From JBOFDK01 sp051646925 (lineage in GTDB: Bacteria; Bacillota; Clostridia; Lachnospirales; Cellulosilyticaceae): a DNA stretch of 16,298 nt. The notes below the pieces were generated by a model. That model was given only the letters and a program-made list of their open reading frames with translations, was not told the origin of the DNA and did not search any database. The DNA lies in NCBI GenBank assembly GCA_051646925.1, contig JBOFDK010000115.1:1-16298 (forward strand), in the 5' to 3' direction. Positions 1 through 6,558 of the stretch are shown here, one piece after another (the first letter of the stretch is position 1; every line of letters begins with the position of its first letter). The position numbers were made by a program, and so were the translations under genes.

Positions 1-10
1 AAACTTAACT

Positions 11-343
11 TTATTTCCCATTTTCGTTTACCTCCATTTCAAACTGATATAGGACTTCATAGAGTTTTTCACTCTCTATCCAAGTTTCTGATTTATTGTA
101 AAACACCCCTTCTTCATCAAGGGCATTTTCTACTTGTAATTCCACTGGCGAATCTTTTTTATCGGTATAAACTTCAATAAAGACATTGGTGTTTTTATGA
201 TACACCTTTCCATCAGCGGCAAAGTTATCACTCTTAGGAAGCAGATAACATATAAAAGGTGGATTAGGAGATTCTCCCTCTGCAAAATGATCATAAGCAT
301 AGGGAAGACCTATTTGTTTTATAAGTGCTACTATCTTATCCAT
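11..343 (-). CDS. Phage tail-completion / head-tail joining protein (probable)
   Basis: A complete 110-residue reading frame starting MDKIVALIKQIG. It has no signal peptide or membrane segment and has the acidic, beta-rich look of the small tail-completion proteins that follow HK97-gp10-like genes in siphophage structural operons. Such proteins usually cap the tail tube or join it to the head; this role is inferred mainly from gene order. The ATG overlaps the end of the gp10-like gene by 8 bases and is preceded by AAGGAGGAG at good spacing, so translation was probably coupled to that gene. Unlike three of its neighbours, it carries no visible stop or frameshift. The next gene, expected to be the major tail protein, would lie beyond the left edge. 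Existence of the ORF is clear; the exact family is uncertain. Confidence 0.7.
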   Translation of the reverse strand: MDKIVALIKQIGLPYAYDHFAEGESPNPPFICYLLPKSDNFAADGKVYHKNTNVFIEVYTDKKDSPVELQVENALDEEGVFYNKSETWIESEKLYEVLYQFEMEVNENGK

Positions 344-675
344 TTTGCAAACTCCTCCTTATTTCTTCTTCTAATTTTTTAACGCCTAGTTCTTCAGCTG
401 AAGCAATATGACTTTTGCCACTTACTCTTCCACCACCACGTTTTGCATGGCCAAACTCAAGTAAATGAGCAAGTTGATATCTATTTTTAGAATGAACTGT
501 AAGTTCCAAAGCATTAGAAGTTTCTTTTACTTTTTTCACTGTCCAACTTCCAGCATAGTCTCCACTATCCTTTGGTGACAGCCTTTTTCATGTCATCCGT
601 TGCAAGGTCTGCATATTCGGTTAACCCATTAATAATTTCATCTGCCATTTGGTCGATTGATATATTCCTTGCCAT
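336..675 (-). pseudogene. HK97 gp10-like head-tail protein, broken by an internal deletion
   Basis: The gene begins at an ATG one base after the stop of the upstream adaptor gene, behind a GAGGAG ribosome site. It reads MARNISIDQMADEIINGL through about 36 codons, then meets TAG at 565-567. Shifting frame at about 570-580 restores KDSGDYAGSWTVKK and the C-terminal half, including LAHLLEFGHAKRGGGRV, which is characteristic of the HK97 gp10 / minor tail family. Intact members have roughly 15-20 more residues between the 'KKAV' helix and the 'KDSGDYAGSW' motif. The simplest reading is a short internal deletion that also shifted the frame. A 67-residue C-terminal ORF (336-539) could in theory still be translated but would lack the N-terminal domain. 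Family assignment rests on motif recall; the lesion itself is directly visible. Confidence 0.72.
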
Positions 676-676
676 G

Positions 677-1009
677 TTATCTCCTCACTTTTTGACACTT
701 AAGTTTCAGTGCTTTCTTTTTGAAATTTAGATGGTCAATGGAAAGAACATTATATATCTCATCCATAAATAATACACGATATTCTGTGGATGAGATTTTA
801 CTTATCATGTTGCAATAGCGAATGGTAAAACTAATATCTGAATCATCTACCACCATTCCAATAATAGCCTTTTCCACTCCAACTTCACCACTTACTGTGG
901 CAAATGGGGAATAGAGGTCATTCTACCGGCACGTATGATTACCAATATCATCAATTACAGTTTCACTTTTTTGAATGATTATCTTTACATTCATTGCAGC
1001 TATATCCAT
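677..1009 (-). pseudogene. Phage head-tail adaptor (head-closure) with in-frame TAG
   Basis: The frame opens at the ATG at 1009, which overlaps the TGA of the upstream connector gene (TGATG), and runs 110 codons to a TAA at 677-679. It is interrupted once, by TAG at 923-925. Around that stop it reads CR-stop-NDLYSPFATVSGE, where head-tail joining proteins usually carry Trp, so a single TGG to TAG change explains the break. Downstream, ISFTIRYCNMISKISSTEYR and the segment around IYNVLSIDHLNF match the family's conserved C-terminal beta-barrel. An internal GTG start could give a 66-residue fragment. In SPP1- and HK97-like phages this protein closes the portal/connector channel and receives the tail. 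Length is normal for the family, so apart from the nonsense codon the gene is intact. Confidence 0.72.
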
Positions 1010-1284
1010 CAAAATCCCTCCCGTCTACTACCAAATAGCAAGGAGCGAAGTGTGAGCATCAACTCATTATGATTTGCATCTTCACGATGTTCATACAAAT
1101 AGGCAACTGCATATAAAATAGCAACTCTAGTATTTACTTCTTTTTCTAAATCTTCTGCTTTATCTGTACGAATAATATCCATACAAATCTGTTCACTTGC
1201 AGCAATAAAATTTGTAATCAAAGCATCATCATCGTCAAAATCAACACGAAGGTAATTCTTCATTTCTTCTACTGTGACAATCAT
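1009..1284 (-). CDS. Phage head-tail connector protein (gp6/YqbG-like)
   Basis: A 91-residue protein starting MIVTVEEMKNYLRVDFDDDD. The 'EEMKNYLRVD..DDDALI..FI.AAS.' opening, the central 'VAILYAVAYLYEHRED' helix and the C-terminal 'LRSLLFGSRREGF' are typical of the small helical head-tail connectors (phage_connect_1 / gp6-like families). These form a ring under the portal after DNA packaging. The length is normal and no lesion is visible, so this is one of the few intact structural genes of the remnant. A good AGGAGG-type site lies just upstream, and the stop codon overlaps the start of the adaptor gene by one base, implying translational coupling. It is probably not functional now, because the capsid gene ahead of it is truncated. 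Confidence 0.82.
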   Translation of the reverse strand: MIVTVEEMKNYLRVDFDDDDALITNFIAASEQICMDIIRTDKAEDLEKEVNTRVAILYAVAYLYEHREDANHNELMLTLRSLLFGSRREGF

Positions 1285-1310
1285 TGCTCACACCTCCTCA
1301 CTTGAAATAA

Positions 1311-1337
1311 GAGTGCTACCTATATTAGATAGCACCC
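1311..1337 (-). terminator. Hairpin after the capsid gene (possible partial terminator)
   Basis: On the minus strand, GGGTGCTA and TAGCACTC pair (8 bp with one G-T wobble) around an 11-base loop, followed by TTATTTC. It lies between the capsid stop and the connector ribosome site. Similar hairpins after phage capsid genes can reduce transcription into downstream genes. The T-run is poor, so termination strength is doubtful. Confidence 0.35.
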
Positions 1338-1351
1338 TTTATAGTTACATA

Positions 1352-1914
1352 TTAGCTACCAGATGCAGTTGTAACTTTCATCTTAAGAATCTGTACTGCT
1401 TCTGGAAGAACTAACTTTCCATCCACACGTTCTTTTGCTACAAAACCTACCATACCATTACCAGCAAATAGTTCTTTTAATTCTGCAAATGAACGAGTAC
1501 CTCTATCACCAAAGGCAATAACTGGTTGTCATGCTGCTACTGTTGGCACATAATCCGATGTATAAACAGGATATTCAAGAAGTCTATCCGGCTCACCAGC
1601 TGTAAATGTTGGTTGCCACATATAAGCTCCATTATTATCTTTTAACTTTCTAATAATTGCTAATGTTTGATCGTTGATAATAAACGCAGCATCTTTACGA
1701 TATGGTCTTTTTGACGCATAGATTAAGTTGATAATTTCATCTGCTGTAATCGCAGTAGTACTTGCTATTGTAACTGCAACTTCACCACCAGCTTCTGCAA
1801 AGATACCAAGTGGCTTTTTATTACCATTACCGTTTAAGAACGCATCTTCTTCTGCATTAGATAATACTTTTGTAAATGCTTTAAGGATATAGTTTTCAAG
1901 ACCAAAGGCATATA
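1352..1914 (-). pseudogene. HK97-family major capsid protein, C-terminal fragment
   Basis: Homology begins abruptly near 1914 with AFGLENYILKAFTKVL, which corresponds to the middle of HK97-type capsid proteins; the N-terminal half is missing. The segment EEDAFLNGNGNKKPLGIF is the conserved 'afl.G.G..~P.Gi' region, and EYPVYTSDYVP is also typical. At 1529-1531 a TGA replaces the Gly codon expected after 'VPTVAA'. Reading continues in frame (PVIAFGDRGTRSFAELKEL, then GMVGFVAKERVDGKLVLPEA) to TAA at 1352-1354. Between 'FGD' and 'RGTRSF' intact relatives have about eight extra residues of the type 'FSYYxIGD', so a short deletion at about 1505-1510 is likely. The gene therefore shows at least three lesions: 5' truncation, nonsense and small deletion. 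The 5' end abuts an integrase fragment on the other strand. Confidence 0.82.
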
Positions 1915-2103
1915 CACGCAACGTTATTGATTAACACTGGGGCAAATGTAAAGAGTGTGTCAAAACGTCTAGGACATAGCAAAGTATCGACTACACTAAA
2001 TACGTATACTCATAGCATGGATGCATCAGATCAAGAATCAGCAAACTCATTAAACGAAACATTTTTAGACATAAAAAAAGGGCAGACTCTTAAAGTTAAG
2101 TAG
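1915..2103 (+). pseudogene. Phage tyrosine integrase, C-terminal fragment
   Basis: The plus strand from 1915 reads HATLLINTGANVKSVSKRLG, then HSKVSTTLNTYTHSMDASDQ and about 19 further residues to TAG at 2101-2103. This is the C-terminal catalytic part of a phage tyrosine recombinase. It contains the second active-site box 'LGHSKVSTT' (His of the RHRH set) and the nucleophile Tyr in 'LNTYTH'. The 'LRHTHATLL' box is cut just before 'HATLL', and everything upstream (arm-binding, core-binding and first active-site domains) is gone. The preceding bases belong to the capsid fragment on the opposite strand. No start codon or ribosome site is present, so this is a remnant. It marks the integrase end of the prophage and the edge near the host gene at 2173. 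Confidence 0.85.
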
Positions 2104-2113
2104 TATTCTGCCC
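2073..2113 (-). terminator. Rho-independent terminator downstream of the 23S rRNA methyltransferase gene
   Basis: On the minus strand, GGGCAGA pairs with TCTGCCC. A second inner stem, CTTAA/TTAAG, lies inside, and the whole is followed directly by seven Ts (2079-2073). It begins 60 bases after the methyltransferase stop. The hairpin overlaps the last codons and stop of the integrase fragment, so it may originally have been phage DNA now ending host transcription. Confidence 0.7.
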
Positions 2114-2127
2114 AAATTCTACCCAAA
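2106..2127 (+). repeat. Tandem 11-bp repeats, possible integrase arm-type sites
   Basis: TTCTGCCCAAA is followed without a gap by TTCTACCCAAA (10 of 11 identical), three bases after the integrase fragment's stop. Short direct repeats beside int are typical arm-binding sites for the integrase N-terminal domain. The location supports this role, but no core attachment site could be defined, since only one end of the prophage is in view. Confidence 0.4.
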
Positions 2128-2172
2128 ACTATAAAAGTCTACCTTTTTATTTTCATAAAACCCTTGATATTA

Positions 2173-3540
2173 CTAGCTTCGCTTAACTAGTAAAGCGATA
2201 CTCTCAACGTGTGGCGTTTGAGGAAACATATCAACACATTGTAATTTAACAGTTTTATATCCTGCCGCTTCAAAAAGTGGTAAATCACGAGCTAAGCTTG
2301 TTGGTTTACATGAAATATATAATAATTCTTTTGCTCCAAACCCTGCTATTTTATCAATTGCTTTTGGATGAATGCCTTCTCTTGGAGGATCAAGAACTAT
2401 CATTTCAGGTTTCACCTTAAAATTTTCTACTTCTTTCAATACATCACCTGCAACGAAGTGGCAATTAGTTAAATCATTAAGTTTTGCATTTTCCTCAGCT
2501 TTAACAACTGCTTCTTCAACAATTTCTATACCGTATACTTCTTTTGCTTTTGACGCCATTATTTGAGCTATAGTACCTGTTCCTGAATACAAGTCAAATA
2601 CTATTTTACTAGTAATATCTTCTACCATATCCAGTGCTTTGTGGTATAGAACTTCTGCGCCTTTCGTATTTGTTTGAAAGAATGAAAATGGTGAAATATT
2701 AAAATTTAAACCAAGTAAATTTTCAGTCAGATAATCTACACCATAGATTAATTTTACTTTTTCAGGTTTTACGGCATCAGCTAACGTATCGCTAAGCGTA
2801 TGGATAACACCTATTACTTTTCCTTTTGTTCCAAGTTCAACTAATTCTTTTGCAAGAGGTGCAAAATCAAAATCAATTTGGCTTGAAGTTACTATATTAA
2901 TAAGTAAATCACCTGTAGTTGCTGATCTTCTAACTAATAAATAGCGCATAAATCCTAGATGTGTCTTTTTTTGATAAAACGGTAATCTGTAAGTATGAAC
3001 ATAACGTAATACATAACGTAATACCATACTAAAATCTTCATCAACTATTTTACATCCATCGACTGTAATAATATCAAATGTACTATTTTTACGATGCATT
3101 CCAAGAGCTACAGGACCATCTTTACATTCGTCACCAAAAGAAAATTCCATTTTGTTACGATATTCCCATTCAGAAGGACTTGGAACTATACCTAAATCTT
3201 CATACTCAGTAGTTCCTTGTTGAGCAAGAAGTGTTTTTACTTGTTCATGTTTATGTTCAAGTTGTTTTTCGTATGGGATATGTTGCATAGCGCATCCACC
3301 ACATAGTCCAAAATAGTTACATGCAGGTTTTCTGAAAAAGTCAGGATTTTCTAGAACTTCAACAACTTTTGCATCCCACATACCTTTTCTTTTTCTTAAT
3401 AAACGCACATTAACACGTTGTCCTACAAAAGCATCTGGTACACACACTGGTAATGTAACTTGATCTGAGTGCATTATTCCTTTATTCGGAAATTTAACAC
3501 TTTCTATAATACCTTCTATTATTTCACCTTTTTTAGCCAT
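2173..3540 (-). CDS. rlmCD: 23S rRNA (uracil-5-)-methyltransferase, RumA/RlmCD family
   Basis: This 455-residue enzyme transfers a methyl group from S-adenosylmethionine to C5 of uridine in 23S rRNA. In Gram-positives one RlmCD enzyme usually modifies both U747 and U1939. An N-terminal TRAM RNA-binding domain (about 5-62) is followed by the [4Fe-4S] cysteines C74, C80, C83 and C163. The SAM-binding motif is FDLYSGTGTIAQ (315-326) and FFQTN is at 287-291. LDPPREG is at 383-389, the catalytic nucleophile is C411 in YISCKP, and the general base is Glu446 in PHVES. Length is normal and all key residues are present. ATG is preceded by AAGGAG five bases away. It is transcribed away from the PilZ gene and ends at a terminator shared with the phage remnant edge. 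Which uridines are targeted cannot be told from sequence; the family call is secure. Confidence 0.93.
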   Translation of the reverse strand: MAKKGEIIEGIIESVKFPNKGIMHSDQVTLPVCVPDAFVGQRVNVRLLRKRKGMWDAKVVEVLENPDFFRKPACNYFGLCGGCAMQHIPYEKQLEHKHEQVKTLLAQQGTTEYEDLGIVPSPSEWEYRNKMEFSFGDECKDGPVALGMHRKNSTFDIITVDGCKIVDEDFSMVLRYVLRYVHTYRLPFYQKKTHLGFMRYLLVRRSATTGDLLINIVTSSQIDFDFAPLAKELVELGTKGKVIGVIHTLSDTLADAVKPEKVKLIYGVDYLTENLLGLNFNISPFSFFQTNTKGAEVLYHKALDMVEDITSKIVFDLYSGTGTIAQIMASKAKEVYGIEIVEEAVVKAEENAKLNDLTNCHFVAGDVLKEVENFKVKPEMIVLDPPREGIHPKAIDKIAGFGAKELLYISCKPTSLARDLPLFEAAGYKTVKLQCVDMFPQTPHVESIALLVKRS

Positions 3541-3636
3541 AAGAACTCCTTAGTCATTTTATATTCGACATACTACTAATCATTTTGTCATAATATCCTT
3601 TTATTTTCAAGTCTTTTATCATTCAATATATTGTAG

Positions 3637-3666
3637 TTGAAATATAGTAAATATTTAAAGTATAAT
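3637..3666 (+). promoter_or_regulatory. SigA-type promoter of the PilZ gene
   Basis: TTGAAA (3637-3642) and TATAAT (3661-3666) are separated by 18 bases, close to the vegetative consensus. They lie 38 bases before the ATG, with AGGGGG at 3691-3696 as ribosome binding site. Confidence 0.7.
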
Positions 3667-3704
3667 ATATTTATACTACGTGTAAACTTTAGGGGGAATC
3701 TTTT

Positions 3705-4430
3705 ATGTTCGGCAAAAAAAAATCGGAATTAACTGCTATTAATTCCAGTATTAATTTATATAAATCTACATTAATGAAAGATATTAATTTAAAATTACGT
3801 TTAACTGATGAACATAAAAAACAATACACCACTATTTTGGATAGTTGGAATGATAATATTATTACATTTATAGCACCACTTGAAAAACAAGACTGGGTTA
3901 TTTTTTATCAATCTGACATTATAGAATGTTCATTTATTACAAAACAATCACTATATACTACAAGTCTTAAACTTATTGAACGTACTCGTGATAAATCTAA
4001 TGTACTATACAAAGCACAAATAATTAGCCTTATTCAAAAAAAACAACAACGTGCACACTTTAGGCTTGAAACACTCATTCCGCTTACCTATACAATCCAA
4101 ACAGATACAGCTAGGCAAAAGATAGTAGATACAACTCCTAAAAAAGGAATTTCTGTTAATATTAGTGCTGGTGGTATATGCCTTGTATGTTATGAAGCAT
4201 TAAGTATAAATCAAGAAATTTTAGTTTCTCTTGAACTTTTAGATACTAAAGTTGAAATTTTATGCCAAGTTCTTGGAGTTAGCGAAAAAAGTTCGACCGG
4301 AACTTATGGGCACCGCATCAAGTTTATATATGATGACCCTCATAAAGAGCAACTTCTTTCAAAACTTATTATTGAAAAACAACGCCTTTCAATACGTAAT
4401 CAATCGTTTGCACTATCTAAAAAGCATTAA
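3705..4430 (+). CDS. PilZ-domain cyclic-di-GMP receptor (YcgR/MotI-like)
   Basis: A 241-residue soluble protein. The N-terminal ~110 residues resemble the YcgR-type 'flagellar brake' domain (beta-rich, with DWVIFYQSD around 63-71). The C-terminal PilZ domain shows both c-di-GMP-binding signatures: R116xxxR120 in QRAHFRLE, and N152xSxxG157 in NISAGGI. Proteins of this layout (B. subtilis MotI, formerly YpfA/DgrA; E. coli YcgR) bind c-di-GMP and commonly slow the flagellar motor or act on surface behaviour. No flagellar gene is present here, so the target is unknown. The gene stands alone, with its own promoter and a strong terminator directly after the stop. The opening run of lysines (GKKK) is only a cytoplasmic N-terminus. 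Domain call is confident; the motor role is inference. Confidence 0.85.
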   Translation: MFGKKKSELTAINSSINLYKSTLMKDINLKLRLTDEHKKQYTTILDSWNDNIITFIAPLEKQDWVIFYQSDIIECSFITKQSLYTTSLKLIERTRDKSNVLYKAQIISLIQKKQQRAHFRLETLIPLTYTIQTDTARQKIVDTTPKKGISVNISAGGICLVCYEALSINQEILVSLELLDTKVEILCQVLGVSEKSSTGTYGHRIKFIYDDPHKEQLLSKLIIEKQRLSIRNQSFALSKKH

Positions 4431-4459
4431 AAAAGACGAGTTACACTCGTCTTTTTTTT
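4431..4459. terminator. Bidirectional terminator between the PilZ gene and yebC
   Basis: AAAAGACGAG (4431-4440) and CTCGTCTTTT (4446-4455) form a perfect 10-bp stem with a 5-base loop. It is flanked by T-runs on both strands, so it can end the PilZ transcript and, after 90 bases, the convergent yebC transcript. Confidence 0.88.
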
Positions 4460-4549
4460 ATACTCCAAACCATATAATACATCGTATACATGATTATTAT
4501 TTTACTTTTTACTCTTTGCATACTATTTAATATTGTTATTTACACATTC

Positions 4550-5281
4550 TTAAACATCAGTATTATTATGGTAAATATTTTGAACATCATCATCTTCTTC
4601 TAGAAGTGACATCATTTTATCCCACGCTTTTTGATCTTCTGGTGTTGTAATTGATGCATATGTTTGAGGTATCATTGTAACTTCGGCTGATACCATCTCT
4701 ATTTTTTCTTTTTCAAGAGCATTATATACGTCTTGGAAAGCTTCTTCGCGCATCAAAACAGTATACCCTTCATCTTCTACTTCAAAATCATCAGCGCCCA
4801 TTTCTATGCACATCATCATAAGCTCATCTTCATCCATACTAACTGCTTCTTTTTCAATAATAATTTGACCTTTTTTATCAAACATAAATGATACGCAGCC
4901 GATAGCACCCATATTTCCATTACCTTTTGAAAAAGCGGCTCTAACATTTGCAGCTGTTCTATTTTTATTTTCAGTAAGTGTTTCAACAATAACAGCAATT
5001 CCATTTGGGCCATAGCCTTCGTATGTCATATATTCATAACTAACACTATCTCCGTCGCCTACTGCTTTTTTTATACTTCTTTGAATTGTATCATTTGGCA
5101 TATTATGTGATTTTGCTTTTCTAATAATATCTGAAAGTTTATTATTAAGTACTAAATCTGGACCACCATTTTTTACAGCTACAGCAATCTCTCTTCCTAT
5201 TTTTGTAAAAATCTTTCCTTTTTGTGCATCATTTTTTGCTTTTTTATGTTTAATATTTGCAAATTTTGAATGTCCTGACAT
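4550..5281 (-). CDS. yebC: YebC/PmpR/TACO1 family protein
   Basis: A 243-residue protein starting MSGHSKFANIKHKKAKND, the family's hallmark N-terminus (usually MSGHSKWANIKHKK; here Phe replaces Trp). The middle holds the conserved EGYGPNGIAVIVETLTENKN and RTAANVRAAFSKGNGNMG blocks. The acidic C-terminus is also usual. The family is widely annotated as a DNA-binding transcriptional regulator; work on mitochondrial TACO1 and bacterial YebC proteins points instead to helping ribosomes translate difficult stretches such as polyproline. The start at 5281 was chosen over an in-frame ATG nine codons upstream because AAGGAGG lies at 5291-5297 and family homology begins exactly here. It follows yigZ after 77 bases but has its own promoter. 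It ends toward the bidirectional terminator at 4431-4459. Confidence 0.93.
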   Translation of the reverse strand: MSGHSKFANIKHKKAKNDAQKGKIFTKIGREIAVAVKNGGPDLVLNNKLSDIIRKAKSHNMPNDTIQRSIKKAVGDGDSVSYEYMTYEGYGPNGIAVIVETLTENKNRTAANVRAAFSKGNGNMGAIGCVSFMFDKKGQIIIEKEAVSMDEDELMMMCIEMGADDFEVEDEGYTVLMREEAFQDVYNALEKEKIEMVSAEVTMIPQTYASITTPEDQKAWDKMMSLLEEDDDVQNIYHNNTDV

Positions 5282-5328
5282 ACTAATATTCCTCCTTAGA
5301 TTTATCAATTTATATGTTTTCTTCTTTT

Positions 5329-5358
5329 ATTGTACCATAGCCTATAATATTTCGGCAA
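5329..5358 (-). promoter_or_regulatory. Candidate yebC promoter (extended -10)
   Basis: On the minus strand TTGCCG (5358-5353) and TACAAT (5334-5329) lie 18 bases apart, and TGG directly before TACAAT makes an extended -10. The -35 box abuts the last base of the yigZ stop codon. It sits about 50 bases before the yebC ATG, so yebC can be transcribed independently of yigZ. Confidence 0.5.
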
Positions 5359-5994
5359 CTAGCTCAATTTAGCTGTAATCATTTCTTTTTCACCTTTTTG
5401 AATACTTACCTCTGCATTTGTTTTTTCAATCATCCACGTTTCAAATGCATCTGTTTTACTATCTTCAACTTCTACTAACACAGTTACAACATCGGTATAT
5501 AATGTTTCACGAATTACATAACCTTCTTCATTTAATAAATATTGCACTTTACCTAATAATGTATATGTCATTTCTATTGCGTATATAGATACATATATCT
5601 TTTCCACTAATCCTGCTGCTTCAACACCTGCTTTTGCGCTATGACCATATGCACGTACAAGCCCGCCTGTTCCTAATAACGTACCGCCAAAGTATCTTAT
5701 TACAATAATCAAAGTATTTGTAATGGCTCTACCTTTTAACACGTCTAAAATGGGTTTACCCGCGGTTCCTTGTGGTTCACCATCATCACTAAAGCGTTGA
5801 ATTTCATTTTTTTCACCTAATTGATATGCATAGCAATGATGCCTAGCGTCCCAGTATTGTTTTTTTATATTAGCTAAATGTTCATTAGCCTCTTCTTGTG
5901 ATTCTATTTTAAAAACGTATGTAATAAATCGTGATTTTTTTTCAACCATTTCAGATGTTGCATTTTTTTCAATTGTAATCAATCTCTCCGACAT
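5359..5994 (-). CDS. yigZ: YigZ / IMPACT family protein
   Basis: A 211-residue cytoplasmic protein of the YigZ family (UPF0029 domain, related to the N-terminal part of eukaryotic IMPACT). Conserved blocks are in the expected order: KKSRFI at 19-24, DARHHCYAYQLG at 49-60, SDDGEPQGTAGKPILD at 69-84, and VIRYFGGTLLGTGGLVRAYG at 98-117. The C-terminal ~75 residues form the usual second ferredoxin-like domain. The biochemical function is not established; family structures suggest nucleic-acid or GTPase-associated roles. Start 5994 was chosen because GAGGTG lies just upstream and the family normally begins MSE-type at this distance; the frame remains open 12 codons further. It is the first gene of a tandem pair with yebC and follows a terminator at 6080-6102. 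Confidence 0.9.
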   Translation of the reverse strand: MSERLITIEKNATSEMVEKKSRFITYVFKIESQEEANEHLANIKKQYWDARHHCYAYQLGEKNEIQRFSDDGEPQGTAGKPILDVLKGRAITNTLIIVIRYFGGTLLGTGGLVRAYGHSAKAGVEAAGLVEKIYVSIYAIEMTYTLLGKVQYLLNEEGYVIRETLYTDVVTVLVEVEDSKTDAFETWMIEKTNAEVSIQKGEKEMITAKLS

Positions 5995-6079
5995 ATTGCA
6001 CCTCTTTTTAAATGTAGTAAATTTAAGCAAAATCTTTTTTTATTTTATCATATCATGAGAATTTATTCATTATATAATC

Positions 6080-6102
6080 AAAAAAACAGCCTAGTGGCTG
6101 TT
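6080..6102 (-). terminator. Terminator of the DUF6514-like gene
   Basis: On the minus strand AACAGCC and GGCTGTT form a perfect 7-bp stem with an ACTA loop, followed by Ts. The hairpin's first bases are part of the gene's TAA stop codon, a very tight arrangement. Confidence 0.85.
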
Positions 6103-6346
6103 AGTATATGCAATCATCGATTATAGAATGCATACTGCATTGTGTTACTTTACCGTTTTTCATCATTATTCCAAGTTTTATCGCCGCTGTTTTGTTTTCA
6201 GTAAAAAGTTCATGTTCGCTTATGATTGTATCCTGATGATATTCTTCGATTTCAATTCCATAAAATGTATTTTTTTCAACAACATAATATTTAATTTTTA
6301 AATCAGCAATATTTTCTTCACCTAAATAACTTTTTACTAACAACAT
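6101..6346 (-). CDS. Small DUF6514-like protein
   Basis: An 81-residue protein with a good ribosome site (GGGGGGA seven bases before ATG) and its own terminator. The pattern 'YYVVEKNTFYGIEIEE' (20-35), a second strand with alternating acidic and hydrophobic residues, 'TENKTAAIKLGIMMKNGKVT' (49-68) and an acidic end 'SIIDDCIY' resemble the small clostridial family DUF6514, whose function is unknown. There is no signal peptide or membrane segment. A TATAAT lies at 6401-6396 on the minus strand, about 50 bases before the start, with a weak -35, so it is probably monocistronic. A nested inverted-repeat element lies directly upstream of that box. The family name is recalled from motif appearance and should be treated as likely, not proven. 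Confidence 0.7.
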   Translation of the reverse strand: MLLVKSYLGEENIADLKIKYYVVEKNTFYGIEIEEYHQDTIISEHELFTENKTAAIKLGIMMKNGKVTQCSMHSIIDDCIY

Positions 6347-6419
6347 ATTTTTCCCCCCATATTGACCGTTACATCTTTCAAAGCGTTATATATCTATTAT
6401 AATGATTTTTCAGAAAATT

Positions 6420-6556
6420 AAAACCTAAAAATATCGCAATATTTTCAGGTTTTAACGTTGTTTCGACATATAAATAACAATATTTGGATATTTTAAGCTA
6501 TACTACGGTAAATCTTTTACTTTTTGTTATGTTTTTTGTCGAATATTGCGATATCT
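6420..6556. repeat. Nested inverted-repeat element in the hflX/DUF6514 intergenic region
   Basis: The 212-base gap between the two genes holds a long hairpin at 6420-6453: AAAACCT then AAAATAT, a CGCA loop, ATATTTT then AGGTTTT, with one A/C mismatch. Its core ATATCGCAATATT (6431-6443) recurs exactly inverted at 6542-6554, just after the hflX stop. Inside, TTCGACA...ATAACA (6462-6479) also recurs inverted at 6525-6543 with a diverged middle. The whole 6431-6554 segment can therefore fold back on itself. It may serve as the weak end of the hflX transcript, a protein-binding site or a decayed miniature mobile element. Confidence 0.5.
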
Positions 6557-6558
6557 TT

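Noticed and set aside
2128..2172. Core attachment site between the integrase remnant and the methyltransferase gene
   Set aside because: A core site needs its second copy at the other prophage end, which is outside the window; no convincing duplication is visible here.
4816..5013. Leu-rich frame inside yebC
   Set aside because: It is a frame-shifted shadow of the yebC coding region.
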